Positions 63,242 to 64,000 of a DNA stretch of 64,000 nucleotides are shown piece after piece. The notes beneath the pieces were generated by a model. That model worked only from the letters and a program-made list of their open reading frames with translations, searched no databases and had not been told where the DNA came from. Location of the stretch: contig NZ_CP063311.1 of the NCBI RefSeq assembly GCF_015245355.1, forward strand, positions 1,137,313 to 1,201,312, read 5' to 3'. Origin of the DNA: Anabaenopsis elenkinii CCIBt3563 (GTDB taxonomy: Bacteria; Cyanobacteriota; Cyanobacteriia; Cyanobacteriales; Nostocaceae). The position numbers were made by a program, and so were the translations under genes. Each line of letters starts with the position of its first letter. Position 1 is the first letter of the stretch.

Positions 63242-64000
63242 TTGGTTTATGTCTGCGTTGGCTGGCTTTTTTTCTCTCTCCCGGTTAGGGCGTCTCCTAG
63301 TCAACTGGAACTTACTCCTTTAAGTCTGGAGTTGTTACAAGAACGATTGCGGACACCGGTAATCCGTGAGGGGAGTTTGACTGTGGATTTACGGCAGATG
63401 GTGATTGATTTGCGACCGGAAAATGGGAGGTTTCGGGATGATTTTTACCAGTTGCTGCGCAGGGAGTTACAAAGGTCGGGGACTAAGCCTTTGGGTTTGG
63501 ATTTGAGTGGTTCTCTGGTTGAGGGGAGTTTTTTGGGTAGGGATTTGGGTTTGAGAACTCCTATTTATGCTGCGCCTGTATCTAGTGAACCGCCTGTTTA
63601 TGCTCCTATTTTGACCCGTGGTGAACAGGAACAATTGGAAAGTTTACGTTCTGTTTGTTTGCAGTCTTTGGGGATAGCTTTACCTAGTTCTCCTGACTGT
63701 CGCGCACTTTTGGGAAGTGGCGGAACTGCTAGTGAAATCAATATTTTTCGTGGTTCTTTAAATCTGGTGGGAACCCGTTTTAATGGGGAGGTGCAATTCT
63801 CTCATACTTTCTTTTTTCAGCCTGTGAATGCTCAGAATGCTATTTTTATCCAGTCTAGTAACTGGGAAGAAACTAGATTTAGCCGCTCTGTGGGGTTCAG
63901 TGGTGCTAGTTTTCGCCAAGGAATTAATTTTAAAGGTACTGTGTTTTTTGATCAGTTGAATTTTCAAAGGGCGCAATTCCAGGATCGGGCTGATTTCCAA
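63242..64000 (+). CDS. Pentapeptide-repeat-type exported protein, 3' end outside window
   Basis: The frame that is open to the window edge gives at least 253 residues from a TTG at 63242. It has a hydrophobic start (VYVCVGWLFFSLPVRAS), a domain with LSLELLQERLRTPVIREGSL, and from about residue 170 runs of FxGxxF / AxFxxx such as GASFRQGINFKGTVFFDQL, typical of pentapeptide or related beta-helix repeats. An ATG-led frame (63226) would give a better signal peptide if one T of the T7 run at 63267-63273 were missing; see findings. Function is unknown. Confidence 0.7.
   Translation, partial: MVYVCVGWLFFSLPVRASPSQLELTPLSLELLQERLRTPVIREGSLTVDLRQMVIDLRPENGRFRDDFYQLLRRELQRSGTKPLGLDLSGSLVEGSFLGRDLGLRTPIYAAPVSSEPPVYAPILTRGEQEQLESLRSVCLQSLGIALPSSPDCRALLGSGGTASEINIFRGSLNLVGTRFNGEVQFSHTFFFQPVNAQNAIFIQSSNWEETRFSRSVGFSGASFRQGINFKGTVFFDQLNFQRAQFQDRADFQ

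Overview
The window looks like a chromosomal segment of a filamentous, probably heterocyst-forming (Nostocales-type) cyanobacterium. This rests on many GCGATCGC (HIP1) octamers, heptamer minisatellites, cyanobacterial small protein families (DUF3134, PRC-barrel, tandem PTPS), a two-gene nifJ locus, and dispersed palindromic elements in many gaps. Assignment to an order is inference. No rRNA, CRISPR array, phage or plasmid replication module was seen; there is one tRNA (Ala, TGC).

Layout. 1-8.8 kb: Ser/Thr kinase cut by the window edge, small unknown proteins, DUF427, a long-chain acyl-ACP/CoA synthetase, a TPR lipoprotein, and an EamA transporter behind a CIRCE-like operator. 8.8-15.7 kb: a 247-bp duplication of the smc promoter and 5' end flanks an inserted DUF4365-TPR gene; intact smc, a PRC-barrel protein and a glycosyltransferase follow. 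15.8-30 kb: housekeeping and accessory genes (TVP38, MgtE, SDR, O-methyltransferase, M48 protease, TrhO, tRNA-Ala, acyltransferase, MntA-HepT toxin-antitoxin, methyltransferases) separated by several copies of one MITE-like family. 30-36 kb: tandem-domain PTPS, a large ISP-like DNA methylase, and a DHOD-like protein. 36-49 kb: nifJ, Mn/Fe superoxide dismutase, holin-like protein, site-2 protease, HtrA protease, DUF305 protein and two paralogous histidine kinases head to head. 49-59 kb: glycogen-debranching-type glucosidase with an LLM flavin oxidoreductase, CAP protein, AI-2E-type permease, two divergent CPA1 Na+/H+ antiporters, an RCK/TrkA-N protein and infC. 59.5-64 kb: a GNAT gene split by an IS200/IS605 element (broken tnpA, intact tnpB), another MITE, and the start of a pentapeptide-repeat protein with a probable homopolymer frameshift.

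The most unusual features are the dispersed elements and the smc locus. The elements have AGGATGTTTG termini, CTNAG-type 5-bp flanking duplications, a variable heptamer core and, in four copies, a second nested module of about 186 bp between repeated CCTTGYAAGGG boxes. At smc, a cargo gene sits between a decaying 5' copy and the intact gene, as if an element had inserted at the 5' end of smc and supplied a replacement promoter and N-terminus.

Likely functional groupings: nifJ with the DHOD-like gene; the superoxide dismutase with the DUF2459-like gene; the LLM oxidoreductase with the glucosidase; mntA with hepT (11-nt overlap); the SDR with a small downstream gene; and the divergent antiporters next to an RCK protein (ion and pH homeostasis). 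All family assignments come from reading motifs; no database search was run.
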